From Treponema sp. (lineage in GTDB: Bacteria > Spirochaetota > Spirochaetia > Treponematales > Treponemataceae): DNA of 64,000 nucleotides. Of this stretch, positions 7,446-16,358 are shown one piece after another (positions within the stretch are counted from its first letter, which is position 1; the number at the start of each line of letters is the position of its first letter). A model generated the notes under the pieces. It did not search any database and was not told the DNA's origin. It saw nothing but the letters and a program-made list of their open reading frames with translations. The DNA lies in assembly GCA_014803985.1 (NCBI GenBank), contig JAAVAO010000051.1:62001-126000 (forward strand), written 5' to 3'. The position numbers and the translations under genes are program-made.

Positions 7446-9509
7446 ATGAAAAAATTTTTAAACTGGCTGAAAAGTCCTTCGAGCGATTTTGCGCTTTTTA
7501 TAATCCTGTTGATTTTGGCGAATGTTGCGCTTCATAACTCACATTTACGATTTGACATTACAAAGCAGCATGCGTATTCACTTTCAAAAGCAAGCAAGGA
7601 AATTGTTGGAACATTGACAGAACCGCTTTCTGTGAACGTTTTCTTTTCTGACAACTTGCCGACAACGTACAGTTCTGTATACCAATATGTGAAGGATATT
7701 CTGATTGAATACAAGGGGGCGGCAAATAAGAATTTTTCCTACACATTGTTTGATATGGACAAGGCGGAAAACCAGCGAATAGCACAAGGATACGGACTTC
7801 GTCAAATTCAAATTCAAGAGGTTAAGAATAATGAAGTTGGATTTAAGCAGGTTTGGATGGGGCTTGCAATCGTTTATGGCGACTCAATAGAAGTAATTGA
7901 TGGGATCACGTCGGAGTCGGGTTTTGAATATAACCTGACAACACGAATTGCAAAAATCATTTCCACAACGGATGCACTCAGTGGGCTTGGAGCAAGCGAC
8001 ACTATTACGGTAACGCTGTATGCGAGTGATGATTTAAAGCAATTTAGAATCAACGGATTTGACCAGCTTGATACAACAGTTCAAGCGGCGTTTAATGCGG
8101 CAAACAAAAAGACTTTGAACAGGTTGACCTATCTTAGAAAATATACGCCGACAGAAGAAATAAATGAGGTTTCTGAGAAATATGGACTTCAAACATTTAA
8201 TTGGCAGAACAAGGATGGTTCAAGCGGGCTTGGCATTTTTGGATTGGTGATTGAATATGGCGATAGTTTCAGGGTGATTCCGCTTTCCATTCAGCGTTCT
8301 ATTTTTGGCTATGTGATTACAGGTCTTGATCAAATTGAAGAGAATATCTCGCAAAGTCTTCAGGGACTTCTTGCAAAGGTTAAGCAAATTGGATATATCA
8401 CTGGGCATGGCGAAATGGAGATGTCCGATGAAAATGGAAGTCCACTACGTTTTGTAAATTTGATTGAAGATATGTATGAGCTTAAAGATATAAACCTAGC
8501 GGAAGAGGAAATTCCTTCAAATCTTACGTCGATTATAATAAACGGAGCGAAGACGGCATATTCTGATGCAGAACTGTATAAAATTGACCAGTTCTTGATG
8601 CGGGGCGGAAACATTATGCTTTTCTATGATCCTTTTGAAATGCATCAGGGGGAAAACTACTATCAGCCGACAACATTTACGCCAATTCAAAATGGACTTG
8701 AAACAATTTTTGAAAAATATGGTGTAAAGCTTGAACAGGCTTATGTATTTGATGAAAACTGTTATACACAAAGACAAAGAACTGCGCAAGGAATTCAAAG
8801 TTATGACCTGTACTGGGCTCCAATGCTTTCGGGCAGAGAGTTAAATCAGCGGCATCCTATTACAAGCAATTTGGGCTATGTGATTTTCCTGCAATCTGGT
8901 GCAATGAATATTGATGCGGCAAAAGAAAATAAGGATTTGAGAACAACAGTTCTTGCAAAATCGTCTGAAAAATCTTGGACACAGAGTCAAAATATTCAAC
9001 TTCAGCCAAATGTGGGGGTACCGTATGATAAATCAATTGAAAAATCAGAATTGCTGACTGTTTTGATTGAGGGGAAATTTTCAAGTGCATTTGACAAAAA
9101 TCCGTCTGAAGAGGAAAATCAAAATAGCGATGAAAATGATTTTGAAACCACTATGCATATTGCAAATGCCAAGCAATCTGGAAAAATCTTTGTTTGTACA
9201 ACATCGTATGTTACTTCAAATCAGTTGATTGATGCAGATGGTTCCGAGCCAATTTCTATGATGATTCGCAATGCTGTTGACTATATGAATGGAAATGGAG
9301 ATCTTTGTGCAATGCGTACAAAAGGCGTGTCATTCCAAACAATTGAAAGATCAACGGGAGCATTTGTGTCTTTTGTTGAATGGTTCTGCATTGTTGGAGT
9401 TGCTTTAGTGATCGTTGTGATTGGTCTTATCGTTTGGAGAAAACGAGTTGTGAGAAGACGCAGAATTCGTGAAAGATATAATCCGAATGATTTGCGTGAA
9501 ATAAAATAA
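7446..9509 (+). CDS. GldG-like ABC-associated membrane protein
   Basis: A 687-residue protein with an N-terminal transmembrane helix (residues 15-33), a long extracytoplasmic region, and a second helix near residues 645-667 followed by a very basic tail (RKRVVRRRRIRERY). The outer region starts KQHAYSLSKASKEIVGTL, characteristic of the GldG/ABC-type uncharacterised transport family, and includes IGYITGHGE and an LFYDPFE stretch typical of its Rossmann-like domain. Acting with the ATPase and permease, it probably handles a substrate on the outer face of the inner membrane. RBS GGAGG precedes ATG 7446. Confidence 0.85.
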   Translation: MKKFLNWLKSPSSDFALFIILLILANVALHNSHLRFDITKQHAYSLSKASKEIVGTLTEPLSVNVFFSDNLPTTYSSVYQYVKDILIEYKGAANKNFSYTLFDMDKAENQRIAQGYGLRQIQIQEVKNNEVGFKQVWMGLAIVYGDSIEVIDGITSESGFEYNLTTRIAKIISTTDALSGLGASDTITVTLYASDDLKQFRINGFDQLDTTVQAAFNAANKKTLNRLTYLRKYTPTEEINEVSEKYGLQTFNWQNKDGSSGLGIFGLVIEYGDSFRVIPLSIQRSIFGYVITGLDQIEENISQSLQGLLAKVKQIGYITGHGEMEMSDENGSPLRFVNLIEDMYELKDINLAEEEIPSNLTSIIINGAKTAYSDAELYKIDQFLMRGGNIMLFYDPFEMHQGENYYQPTTFTPIQNGLETIFEKYGVKLEQAYVFDENCYTQRQRTAQGIQSYDLYWAPMLSGRELNQRHPITSNLGYVIFLQSGAMNIDAAKENKDLRTTVLAKSSEKSWTQSQNIQLQPNVGVPYDKSIEKSELLTVLIEGKFSSAFDKNPSEEENQNSDENDFETTMHIANAKQSGKIFVCTTSYVTSNQLIDADGSEPISMMIRNAVDYMNGNGDLCAMRTKGVSFQTIERSTGAFVSFVEWFCIVGVALVIVVIGLIVWRKRVVRRRRIRERYNPNDLREIK

Positions 9510-9517
9510 ATAAAAAT

Positions 9518-9995
9518 GAAGGTTTAAAATAGGCAACTGAAATTGAGTTGCCTATTTTAATGCGAGTTTTTTTCAAAACTCGCTTATTTACTGCCGTTTT
9601 TCATTTCATTGCAAAACGGCGTTTTCAGCAATTCAAAAGTTGAAACTTTTTTCATTGCTGAAACTTAATGAAGGTTTAAAACAGGCAACTGAAATTGAGT
9701 TGCCTGTTTTAATGCGAGTTTTGAAAGTATAAAAAACATTTGCAAAGGCGTAGTGAAAAAGGCAAAATCGCTCTGATTGTGGTCGTTGCGGTAGCAACGA
9801 AAAAAAAAATCTTTGCCACAATGAGCGCGAAATGCGCGAGCGCATGTTTTTGCCTTTTTCACTGCAACTGGAAGAATGTTTTTCTATCTTTTCAAAAACT
9901 CGCTTATTATACTGCGATTTTTCGCTTCGCTGTAAAATCGCGTTTTCAACAACTCCCGAATTTGACAATTCGCTCGTTGTTGAAAAATAAGGAGG
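9518..9995. repeat. Hairpin-chain array, family 1, with a nested palindrome
   Basis: Two further family-1 units start near 9521 and 9672. Hairpin 1 is AATAGGCAACT/AGTTGCCTATT in the first and ACAGGCAACT/AGTTGCCTGT in the second, a paired C-G to T-A swap. Later stems are GCCGTTTT/AAAACGGC and GCGATTTT/AAAATCGC, then TTTTCAACAAC/GTTGTTGAAAA. In the second unit, hairpin 2 is split by a further set of concentric stems, making one nested palindrome from 9714 to 9903. The array fills the operon gap between the GldG-like and DUF4340 genes and ends at the DUF4340 ribosome site. Confidence 0.85.
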
Positions 9996-10005
9996 TATGG
10001 AAAAT

Positions 10006-10914
10006 ATGAAACCTAGAAAAATAATTTTGATGGCAGCTTGTTTTGTTTTGCTTATTATATGCATTGTGCAGGGAGTGACTTCTGCAATAAATCCAGTAAA
10101 AACGCTTGCGCTTGATGAAAGCCCGGACTTCATTTTGATAGAAAACGCATCTTCAACAGTCGAACTCTATCTTGATGGCACGACATGGTATGTCGGTCAC
10201 AACGACTTTCAGGCTGAAAGAGCCTCTGCTGATAGCATTGTAAATTCTATAAAAGAAGTGAAAGTGCTTGATTCTATTGGAAAATTAGGAAGTGATGAAT
10301 TTAATGATCGCTTTGATCTTGATGGAAAGGCTTGTGTTGTGACTGCAAAAAAGGGTGAAAAAATTTTGCGCACTTTGAGGGTTGGAAAAACTTCGTCTAC
10401 TGGCTCGCAAACATACTTGAATGTGGACGGTTCTCGCGATATTTACCTTGTTTCAGGAAATTTGCAATCAATCTTTAATAAAACAGAGGATTCCTTAAAA
10501 AGCAAAACGGTTTATAGTATTTCCGCGAGCAATATAAACGCTGTGTCTGTTTCAACGCGATCGGAATCTTTTGGAATTGAAAGAAATACATCTCTTGAAG
10601 ATGATGCACCTGCATGGGTTTTCAGCGGAAGCGGAGAAGAGGCAGATTCTGGAAAAGTTGATGCATGGCTAAATCAACTTGCAACTTGTTCTGCAACAGA
10701 GTGGGTTGATGACAACCGTGCTGTGCCTTCAGAAAAAACGGCAACAGTTGAAATCAGTGCAACGGAAGGAAAAATTGTCGTGGAAATTTTTCAGGAAGAC
10801 TCTGGAGATGGCGTAAAATATATCTGCACAAGCAGCCGCACTCCACATAAATTTGAACTTTCTGAAACTGCCTGTGCAAAATATAAAAAGGCTTCAAGCG
10901 AATTAAAAAAATAG
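10006..10914 (+). CDS. DUF4340-family exported protein
   Basis: A 302-residue protein with one N-terminal membrane segment (residues 5-25) and an extracytoplasmic beta-rich region. Repeated elements such as WYVGHNDFQAERASADSIVN and ILRTLRVGKTSSTGSQTYL match the DUF4340 family, which regularly follows GldF/GldG genes. I chose ATG 10006 over 9997 because GGAGG at 9991-9995 is too close to 9997. It is the last gene of the ABC operon; its job there is unknown but probably substrate handling outside the membrane. The 496-base gap before it is filled by a hairpin array, so its expression may differ from that of the upstream genes. Confidence 0.82.
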   Translation: MKPRKIILMAACFVLLIICIVQGVTSAINPVKTLALDESPDFILIENASSTVELYLDGTTWYVGHNDFQAERASADSIVNSIKEVKVLDSIGKLGSDEFNDRFDLDGKACVVTAKKGEKILRTLRVGKTSSTGSQTYLNVDGSRDIYLVSGNLQSIFNKTEDSLKSKTVYSISASNINAVSVSTRSESFGIERNTSLEDDAPAWVFSGSGEEADSGKVDAWLNQLATCSATEWVDDNRAVPSEKTATVEISATEGKIVVEIFQEDSGDGVKYICTSSRTPHKFELSETACAKYKKASSELKK

Positions 10915-10937
10915 ATGTGTTAAAATAAAAAAGGTGA

Positions 10938-10972
10938 AACGCCTCTTGAAATTATTCAAGAGGCGTTTTTTA
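10938..10972 (+). terminator. Intrinsic terminator of the ABC operon
   Basis: A perfect 13-bp stem, AACGCCTCTTGAA (10938-10950) with TTCAAGAGGCGTT (10955-10967), a four-base loop and a T run. It lies 24 bases after the DUF4340 stop codon. Confidence 0.92.
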
Positions 10973-11209
10973 TATTCTTGACTTCTGTTACTCATTTTTC
11001 ATTCCTTGGCATTAAGTGTGCATGTGCTTGCTGTGTTTTCAACCTCGCAAACGTAAAGAATCCGTGTGAAAATCTCTTTACTTTTCTTTAAAAAAACTCG
11101 TTTTATTTCCAAAATACTTCCGCTTTTACCCCTCTCCGCACCTATATATAGATAGGGGATGTTAAAAATCAGCAACTAAAATTGAATCACTGAAAAAACA
11201 GGAGGAAAA
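10973..11209. other. AT-rich spacer before the Rpn gene
   Basis: No gene, RNA or clear promoter was found. The last 20 bases carry the GGAGG ribosome site for the next gene. Base composition jumps sharply at 11210, where the G+C-rich nuclease gene begins. Confidence 0.5.
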
Positions 11210-12058
11210 ATGGCAGAAGAAATTATTCCGTGGGAGAGGCTCCCCATCACCAACACATTCATGTTCAACAAGGTGCTGACGAGCGACCTCGACGTGTGCA
11301 GGGGCGTGATTGAAACCCTCCTCGGCATACAGGTCAATCGTGTGGAGTGCATGCAGGACGAAAAGACGGTGGAGGTTGACGCACTGGCGAAGGGCGTGCG
11401 CTTTGACGTATATGTGTCAAACCCAACACAAATCTTCGACCTTGAACTGCAGATGGTCAACAGAGGCGACCTTCCCATGCGCGCACGCTACTACCAGTCC
11501 GTGGCGGATGTCGACTCCCTGAACCGGGGGATGGGCTACTCCGAATTGCGAGAGAACTACACGCTGTTCCTGTGTCCGTTCGACTTGTTCGGAAGGGGGC
11601 TTCCGGTCTACACGTTCGAGAACACCTGCAAGGAGAATCCCGAAATAAAACTGAATGACAAAACGCTGAAAGTGTTTTATAATTTCAACAGGTACAAGAT
11701 GGTCCCCGACGAGGAGCGGAGGAGGCTTCTGGAGTTCTTCTCCAGCGGGAGGTCCGCCTCAAAGCTCACAGGCAGGTTGGACGTGATACTGCATGAACTG
11801 CAAGGGGAACAAAAGTGGAGGCAGCAATATATGACATGGGAGATGATGTTAAAAGAGCGGCACGATGACGGGCGTGATGAAGGAAGAGCAGAAGGAAGAA
11901 CTGAAGGAATTGCAATCGGTGAGAAACGAGGTATAGAAATTGGCATTCAGCAGAAACAGATTGAAACTGCGCGAAATATGCTGAAGAATGGACTTTCTTA
12001 TGACCTTATTATAAAGTGCACAGGCATTTCAGCGCAACAAATACAAGGACTTTTGTAG
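11210..12058 (+). CDS. Rpn-family (PD-(D/E)XK) recombination-promoting nuclease / transposase-like
   Basis: A 282-residue protein opening with the family signature NTFMFNKVL, followed by a PD-(D/E)XK nuclease core: RFDVYV (~70) and IFDLELQM (~82), matching D...ExQ, then MRARYYQS. E. coli Rpn proteins of this family are DNA endonucleases that promote recA-independent recombination. The C-terminal stretch holds degenerate DG/EG repeats (GRDEGRAEGRTEGIAIGE), common in this family and thought to vary in length. The first ~600 bases are strikingly G+C-rich with GAC/GGC/CTC codons, while the last ~200 bases match the local AT-rich style. This suggests transfer and a mosaic gene. RBS GGAGG precedes ATG 11210. 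Confidence 0.85.
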   Translation: MAEEIIPWERLPITNTFMFNKVLTSDLDVCRGVIETLLGIQVNRVECMQDEKTVEVDALAKGVRFDVYVSNPTQIFDLELQMVNRGDLPMRARYYQSVADVDSLNRGMGYSELRENYTLFLCPFDLFGRGLPVYTFENTCKENPEIKLNDKTLKVFYNFNRYKMVPDEERRRLLEFFSSGRSASKLTGRLDVILHELQGEQKWRQQYMTWEMMLKERHDDGRDEGRAEGRTEGIAIGEKRGIEIGIQQKQIETARNMLKNGLSYDLIIKCTGISAQQIQGLL

Positions 12059-12246
12059 TGTTTCTTATAATGAGGAGAGAAGGAGTCTTTTGAGGATCTT
12101 TATTTTTTGTTGCATCTCCACTGCGCTAAAAATATTAACAAAACAGAACTTGCAATGGTTATGAGAAAATCCGAGAGACTTGTCTTGCAACGAATGCTTT
12201 ACTTTTTCGTATTGTTGTAATAGTATTATATAAGGTGGAGGAATTT

Positions 12247-12705
12247 ATGAAAAAAATGTCTTTTGTCTTTATAATTCTTGTTGGGATTATTTCACTGTGC
12301 TTTGCAAATACAACATGGAAATTTGAAAGCGGTTCAAAGGAATTGGGTTATAAAGTTTTTGATTCTGTCACAGTTATAAATAGAACTGGAAAAACGTTGC
12401 AAGTTGAAAATGAGGGCATTCAATCTGACTCAGAAGCTATATTTCAAATTGATTCTATACTTGTTTCAAGCGATGCATATACTAGTGATACGTTTGAAGT
12501 TGCCTGTGCAATTAAGGATGGCAATTTGGAAGTGCTATTTTCTACAAAAAAGGACGGATATAAAAATATGACGGTAGAAGTTGTGCCTGTTCCAGGTTCG
12601 AAGCCGGTTATGCATCACGCAAGACCCGTTCACGTTTATACTCCGCATGCCCCTTGTCCGCAGTCGCCGCGTCCTCCTCGCCATCACCATAAAGTTCATC
12701 ATTAA
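12247..12705 (+). CDS. Secreted small protein with a His/Pro-rich tail
   Basis: A 152-residue protein with a signal peptide (KKMSFVFIILVGIISLCFA, cleaved near residue 20), a ~100-residue beta-rich middle, and a C-terminal tail after residue 120 rich in His and Pro, ending PPRHHHKVHH. The tail could bind metal ions such as zinc or nickel; this is inference. ATG 12247 is preferred because GGTGGAGG sits just upstream; a GTG at 12235 overlaps that site. No known family is recognised. Confidence 0.65.
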   Translation: MKKMSFVFIILVGIISLCFANTTWKFESGSKELGYKVFDSVTVINRTGKTLQVENEGIQSDSEAIFQIDSILVSSDAYTSDTFEVACAIKDGNLEVLFSTKKDGYKNMTVEVVPVPGSKPVMHHARPVHVYTPHAPCPQSPRPPRHHHKVHH

Positions 12706-12825
12706 AGCACGGTTTTGCCCTGCATGCGGAAGACGAAGCATAGAGACCGAAAAACAACGTATCTTTCTCCTTGTATCTTCTGCCACGCTCTTTTTTCATT
12801 TCCAAAAAAACGATAGAGTACTGTT

Positions 12826-14205
12826 ATGTCAAATATAAAATATATGCCAGAAGAGCCAATTGTTGCCATTGCGACAAGTCTTTCACCTGCCGCGCTTGGA
12901 ATTGTGCGTTGTTCTGGAAAGAATTGCGTTTCTCTTGTTTCAAGAATTTTCTCTCGTAAAAATGCGCTTTTATCCGCAGCTGGTAATACGCTTGTTTATG
13001 GTTGGATAATTGATGATGAAAAAAAAGTTGATGAAGTTATGGCGGCAGTTTATCGCGCTCCAAAAAGTTTTACCGGCGAAGAAATGATTGAAATTTTTTG
13101 CCATGGAGGACCTGGCGTTGTTCTTGCAATTCACAATTTGCTTTTGGAGAGCGGATTTCGTGAGGCGGAGCGCGGTGAATTTACTTTTCGAGCGTTTGTA
13201 AACGGCAAGGCGGATTTAACAAAATCAGAAGCAGTTCAAGAAATTATTGAAAGTCGCACAGGAGAGGCAAGAAGTCGTGCCGCTGGTCGTCTTGCAGGAA
13301 ACCTCTTTTCTGAAATCGATTGCATAAAAACCTTGATAAAAGAAACGATTGCCGCAATTGAAGTTGAAATTGAATATCCTGAAGATGAAGAAACAATTGC
13401 AGATTCCTTTGACATTCACAATTTAAAAGAAGCCTCTAAAAAACTAGTTGCCTTAAAAGATTCTTGGAAAGGTGAAAAACTGTATCAAGACGGAGCGCGC
13501 GTTGTCCTTTGTGGAAGAACGAATGCAGGGAAATCAAGCCTTTTTAATGCAATTTTGAAAGAAGAGAGAGCAATTGTTTCTGACATTGAGGGAACAACTC
13601 GTGATTGGCTTGAAAGTTTTTGCGACATAGGGGGCATTCCTGTGCGTCTTTTTGATACAGCGGGGTTGCGCAAAACTGATGATGTGGTTGAATCTCAAGG
13701 TGTGGCGATTTCAAAGAATTTAAGCGAAGATGCCGATATTATTTTGTATCTTGCAGATGCCTCACTTGGATTGACCGAAGAAGACAAGGCGTTTATTGAG
13801 CATGCTAAAAAGCCCCTTGTTCTTGTATGGAACAAGTGTGATAAATGCACTCCAAATAAAGAAACGCCGCAGGAATTGAATAAATATATAAAAAGCGCAG
13901 TTTGTGTGAGCGCAAAGACGACAGAAGGCTTTTATGAACTGTATCAAGCGATTCAATCGATTTTGACAGAGGGAATTTCAAGCGAATGCCACTATGCGGG
14001 GTTAGGTTCTGCGCGGCAAAAATCAATAATCGATGAAGCATACGTTTCTGTTCAGCATGCAATGGAAGCGGCGGATACATTTACTCTTGACGCAGTTGTG
14101 CAAGATTTGGAAGATGCGTTAAATTTGCTCGGAGAAGTTACTGGCGAAGTTACGAGCGATGACATACTGGAGTCAATTTTCAGCAAATTTTGCGTGGGAA
14201 AATAA
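12826..14205 (+). CDS. mnmE: tRNA modification GTPase MnmE
   Basis: A 459-residue protein with the full MnmE layout: an N-terminal folate-binding domain (PIVAIATSLSPAALGIVRCSG), a helical domain, an inserted G domain (G1 GRTNAGKSS at ~227, G3 DTAGLR at ~275, G4 NKCD near 345), and the C-terminal Cys motif as FCVGK (normally FCIGK). With MnmG it builds the 5-carboxymethylaminomethyl group on uridine 34 of tRNAs. Length is normal. There is no Shine-Dalgarno sequence before the ATG. MnmA, acting on the same base, is encoded at 30.6 kb. Confidence 0.96.
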   Translation: MSNIKYMPEEPIVAIATSLSPAALGIVRCSGKNCVSLVSRIFSRKNALLSAAGNTLVYGWIIDDEKKVDEVMAAVYRAPKSFTGEEMIEIFCHGGPGVVLAIHNLLLESGFREAERGEFTFRAFVNGKADLTKSEAVQEIIESRTGEARSRAAGRLAGNLFSEIDCIKTLIKETIAAIEVEIEYPEDEETIADSFDIHNLKEASKKLVALKDSWKGEKLYQDGARVVLCGRTNAGKSSLFNAILKEERAIVSDIEGTTRDWLESFCDIGGIPVRLFDTAGLRKTDDVVESQGVAISKNLSEDADIILYLADASLGLTEEDKAFIEHAKKPLVLVWNKCDKCTPNKETPQELNKYIKSAVCVSAKTTEGFYELYQAIQSILTEGISSECHYAGLGSARQKSIIDEAYVSVQHAMEAADTFTLDAVVQDLEDALNLLGEVTGEVTSDDILESIFSKFCVGK

Positions 14206-14290
14206 AGCCTACAAACAAGTTGTGTAACAAGTAAGGTGATGCAAGGCTGGGCTATTGAATATACTCACGCTGTTTATAGGTAACTTTGAA

Positions 14291-14381
14291 AATGCGATGT
14301 TCTATCAGCGCACTATTATAGCAACGATAGAATTCGTTGGTGCATTCGAAAAAATTGCCAAAAAAGTTTTTCGAGGTGTTC
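14291..14381 (+). repeat. Hairpin element, family 3 (copy A)
   Basis: About 90 bases nearly matching the reverse complement of 55657-55755. Stems: AATGC/GCATT outside, TTCTATC/GATAGAA in the middle around a CTATTATAG core, and CGAAAAA/TTTTTCG around an ATTGCCAAAA loop. It fills most of the 192-base gap between mnmE and hydE. Confidence 0.7.
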
Positions 14382-14397
14382 TTATTAGAATTTTTAT

Positions 14398-15432
14398 ATG
14401 ATAAATGAACAAATCGTACAAAGTCGGTGTTTTTCCGATTCCGAACTGCTTGAAATTTTAAACAGTGATTTTAATTCCCTTCAAGAACAAGCGGATTTTG
14501 TTCGGAAATCAGTTTATGGAAACGAGATTTTTATTCGCGGGCTTATAGAGTTTTCAAATTTTTGTAAAAACGATTGCTTATATTGTGGACTTCGTGCGTC
14601 TAATAAAGAACTGGAGCGGTATCGTCTGACAAAAGAAGAGATTTTAAATTGCTGTGAAAATGGGTATAAGGCGGGATGCAGGACATTTGTTTTGCAAAGC
14701 GGAGAGGATTTGTCTTATACAGACGATGAAATATGTAAAATGATAGCCGAAATAAAATCAAAATACCCTGACTGTGCATTGACTCTTTCAATGGGAGAGA
14801 AGACGTATAAAACATACAAAAGATATTTCAATGCAGGGGCGGATCGCTATCTTTTACGGCACGAAACCTCGTCTTCCGCACATTATAAAAAGTTGCATCC
14901 ATCTTCAATGAGCATAGAAAACCGAAAAAGATGTCTTTTTGATTTGAAGGACATTGGTTTTCAAGTGGGATCTGGGTTTATGGTTGGCTCTCCTTACCAA
15001 ACGAACGAACATATTGTTGAAGACGTGCGCTTTTTGCAGAAGTTAAATCCTGCGATGATAGGAATAGGGCCGTTTATTTCGCATCACAACACGCCATTTG
15101 CAAACTTCAAAAGCGGCTCGGTGGAAAAAACACTTGTTTTGATTTCTCTATTGCGCGTAATGTTTCCGTTTGCGCTTATTCCTGCCACAACCGCGCTTTG
15201 CTCTCTTGATGAGCAAGGGGACATAAAAGGATTTCAGGCAGGAGCGAATGTCATTATGCCGAACATATCGCCGCTTTTTGCCCGTAAAAAATACACATTA
15301 TACGATCTGTGCGATAATAAAATATGCGAAGCGGACAAACTGGAAAAAAGAATTGTACGCCTTTCAAAAAAAGTGGAAAGTGTTGGATACAAAATCGTAG
15401 TAAGCCGAGGAGATGTACGAAATGCGAGATAG
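14398..15432 (+). CDS. hydE: [FeFe]-hydrogenase maturation radical SAM protein HydE
   Basis: A 344-residue radical SAM enzyme. The cluster motif CKNDCLYC (C-x3-C-x2-C, residues 60-67) sits in GLIEFSNFCKNDCLYCGLRA, and the SAM-binding strand is FVLQSGED. The biotin-synthase-like sequence with LYCGLR and the VGSGFMVGSPYQT turn fits HydE better than BioB or PylB. HydE helps build the 2Fe subcluster of the [FeFe]-hydrogenase active site, implying hydrogen metabolism in an anaerobe. HydF, HydG and the hydrogenase are not in this window. ATG 14398 gives the family N-terminus; no good ribosome site is visible. Confidence 0.85.
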   Translation: MINEQIVQSRCFSDSELLEILNSDFNSLQEQADFVRKSVYGNEIFIRGLIEFSNFCKNDCLYCGLRASNKELERYRLTKEEILNCCENGYKAGCRTFVLQSGEDLSYTDDEICKMIAEIKSKYPDCALTLSMGEKTYKTYKRYFNAGADRYLLRHETSSSAHYKKLHPSSMSIENRKRCLFDLKDIGFQVGSGFMVGSPYQTNEHIVEDVRFLQKLNPAMIGIGPFISHHNTPFANFKSGSVEKTLVLISLLRVMFPFALIPATTALCSLDEQGDIKGFQAGANVIMPNISPLFARKKYTLYDLCDNKICEADKLEKRIVRLSKKVESVGYKIVVSRGDVRNAR

Positions 15433-15560
15433 CGGGCAATAGAGAGAGCCTAAAGACAGAACTGTGTGTTTTTTTTGGATTTTATGGGACTTCGTTATTT
15501 ATATAAGGAGTTTCAATTTGAATTTTATTTTTAGGTGCTTAACTATTTATCCTCGCTTTT

Positions 15561-16346
15561 TTATTCCATCGACATTTTGTATCTTTCAATTCCCTTGAGC
15601 CAAACAATGCGCTTGACAAATTCGGTCAGCACTACATAAAAAGCACAAAGCGCAAGATATTTTTGCCAGCCATCTTTTTCAAAAAGACACATTGCAGATG
15701 GATTTGAAAAAAGCACGAGTGGAAAAACAAATGTGAGCGCAATGCGAACGCCTTTTGGATAAATTCCCTGGGGATAATTTGAATTTGATTGAAGCGTAAA
15801 AACAAAGTCGTTCAAGCCAGTTGCACTTACCGTCCAAAAGGCTATTGGCATCAAAATTGAAAATATGTTCATCATCAACGCCGTTCCCAAAACAAATCCG
15901 AGTGCTGCAAACAGAATATTTAATCTTAGTGCAACAGTACAATGCACAATGCCAATCGCAACCATACAAACACTCGGAGTCATCGACAGAATCTGATGAA
16001 TGTTTATGTCGGGACACATCATAAGGACGCGGGCACTCATCGGCTTGAGGAGCACAAAATCAACATCGCGGGAAATCACTTTGCTAGAAAAACTGTCTAT
16101 TCCGCCGATAAAAAATAACATCATAATTTTCAGCGAGCATAAATTTATTCCATAAAGAAAATAAAGTTCGTACTTGGAGTAGCCTGCCACAGCGTCAAAA
16201 TTTCCATATATAATCTCAATAAAGACAACAGAAGCAATCGCGTCAAGTATTTCAAACAATACAACAACTGCCAAATTCTTTCGGTTTATCACAAATTTTT
16301 GAATTCCAATCGACATAATTTTATTCACATATCTCAACAAATGCAT
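15561..16346 (-). CDS. ABC-2 family permease (COG3694/COG4587-like)
   Basis: A 261-residue membrane protein with about six hydrophobic segments and few charges. It belongs to the paired ABC-2 permeases that accompany a COG4586-type ATPase. The cytoplasmic start LRYVNKIMSIGIQKFVINRK and the loop VISRDVDFVLLKPMS are typical. GGGAG lies 6 bases upstream of ATG 16346; the in-frame start at 16358 overlaps it. A 201-base gap with four hairpins separates it from the other permease gene. Its cargo is unknown. Confidence 0.82.
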   Translation of the reverse strand: MHLLRYVNKIMSIGIQKFVINRKNLAVVVLFEILDAIASVVFIEIIYGNFDAVAGYSKYELYFLYGINLCSLKIMMLFFIGGIDSFSSKVISRDVDFVLLKPMSARVLMMCPDINIHQILSMTPSVCMVAIGIVHCTVALRLNILFAALGFVLGTALMMNIFSILMPIAFWTVSATGLNDFVFTLQSNSNYPQGIYPKGVRIALTFVFPLVLFSNPSAMCLFEKDGWQKYLALCAFYVVLTEFVKRIVWLKGIERYKMSME

Positions 16347-16358
16347 ACATTCTCCCAT

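Noticed and set aside
9633-10133. A 166-codon minus-strand frame and an 89-codon plus-strand frame
   Set aside because: Both lie over the nested palindrome and the start of the DUF4340 gene, and consist of repeat translations.
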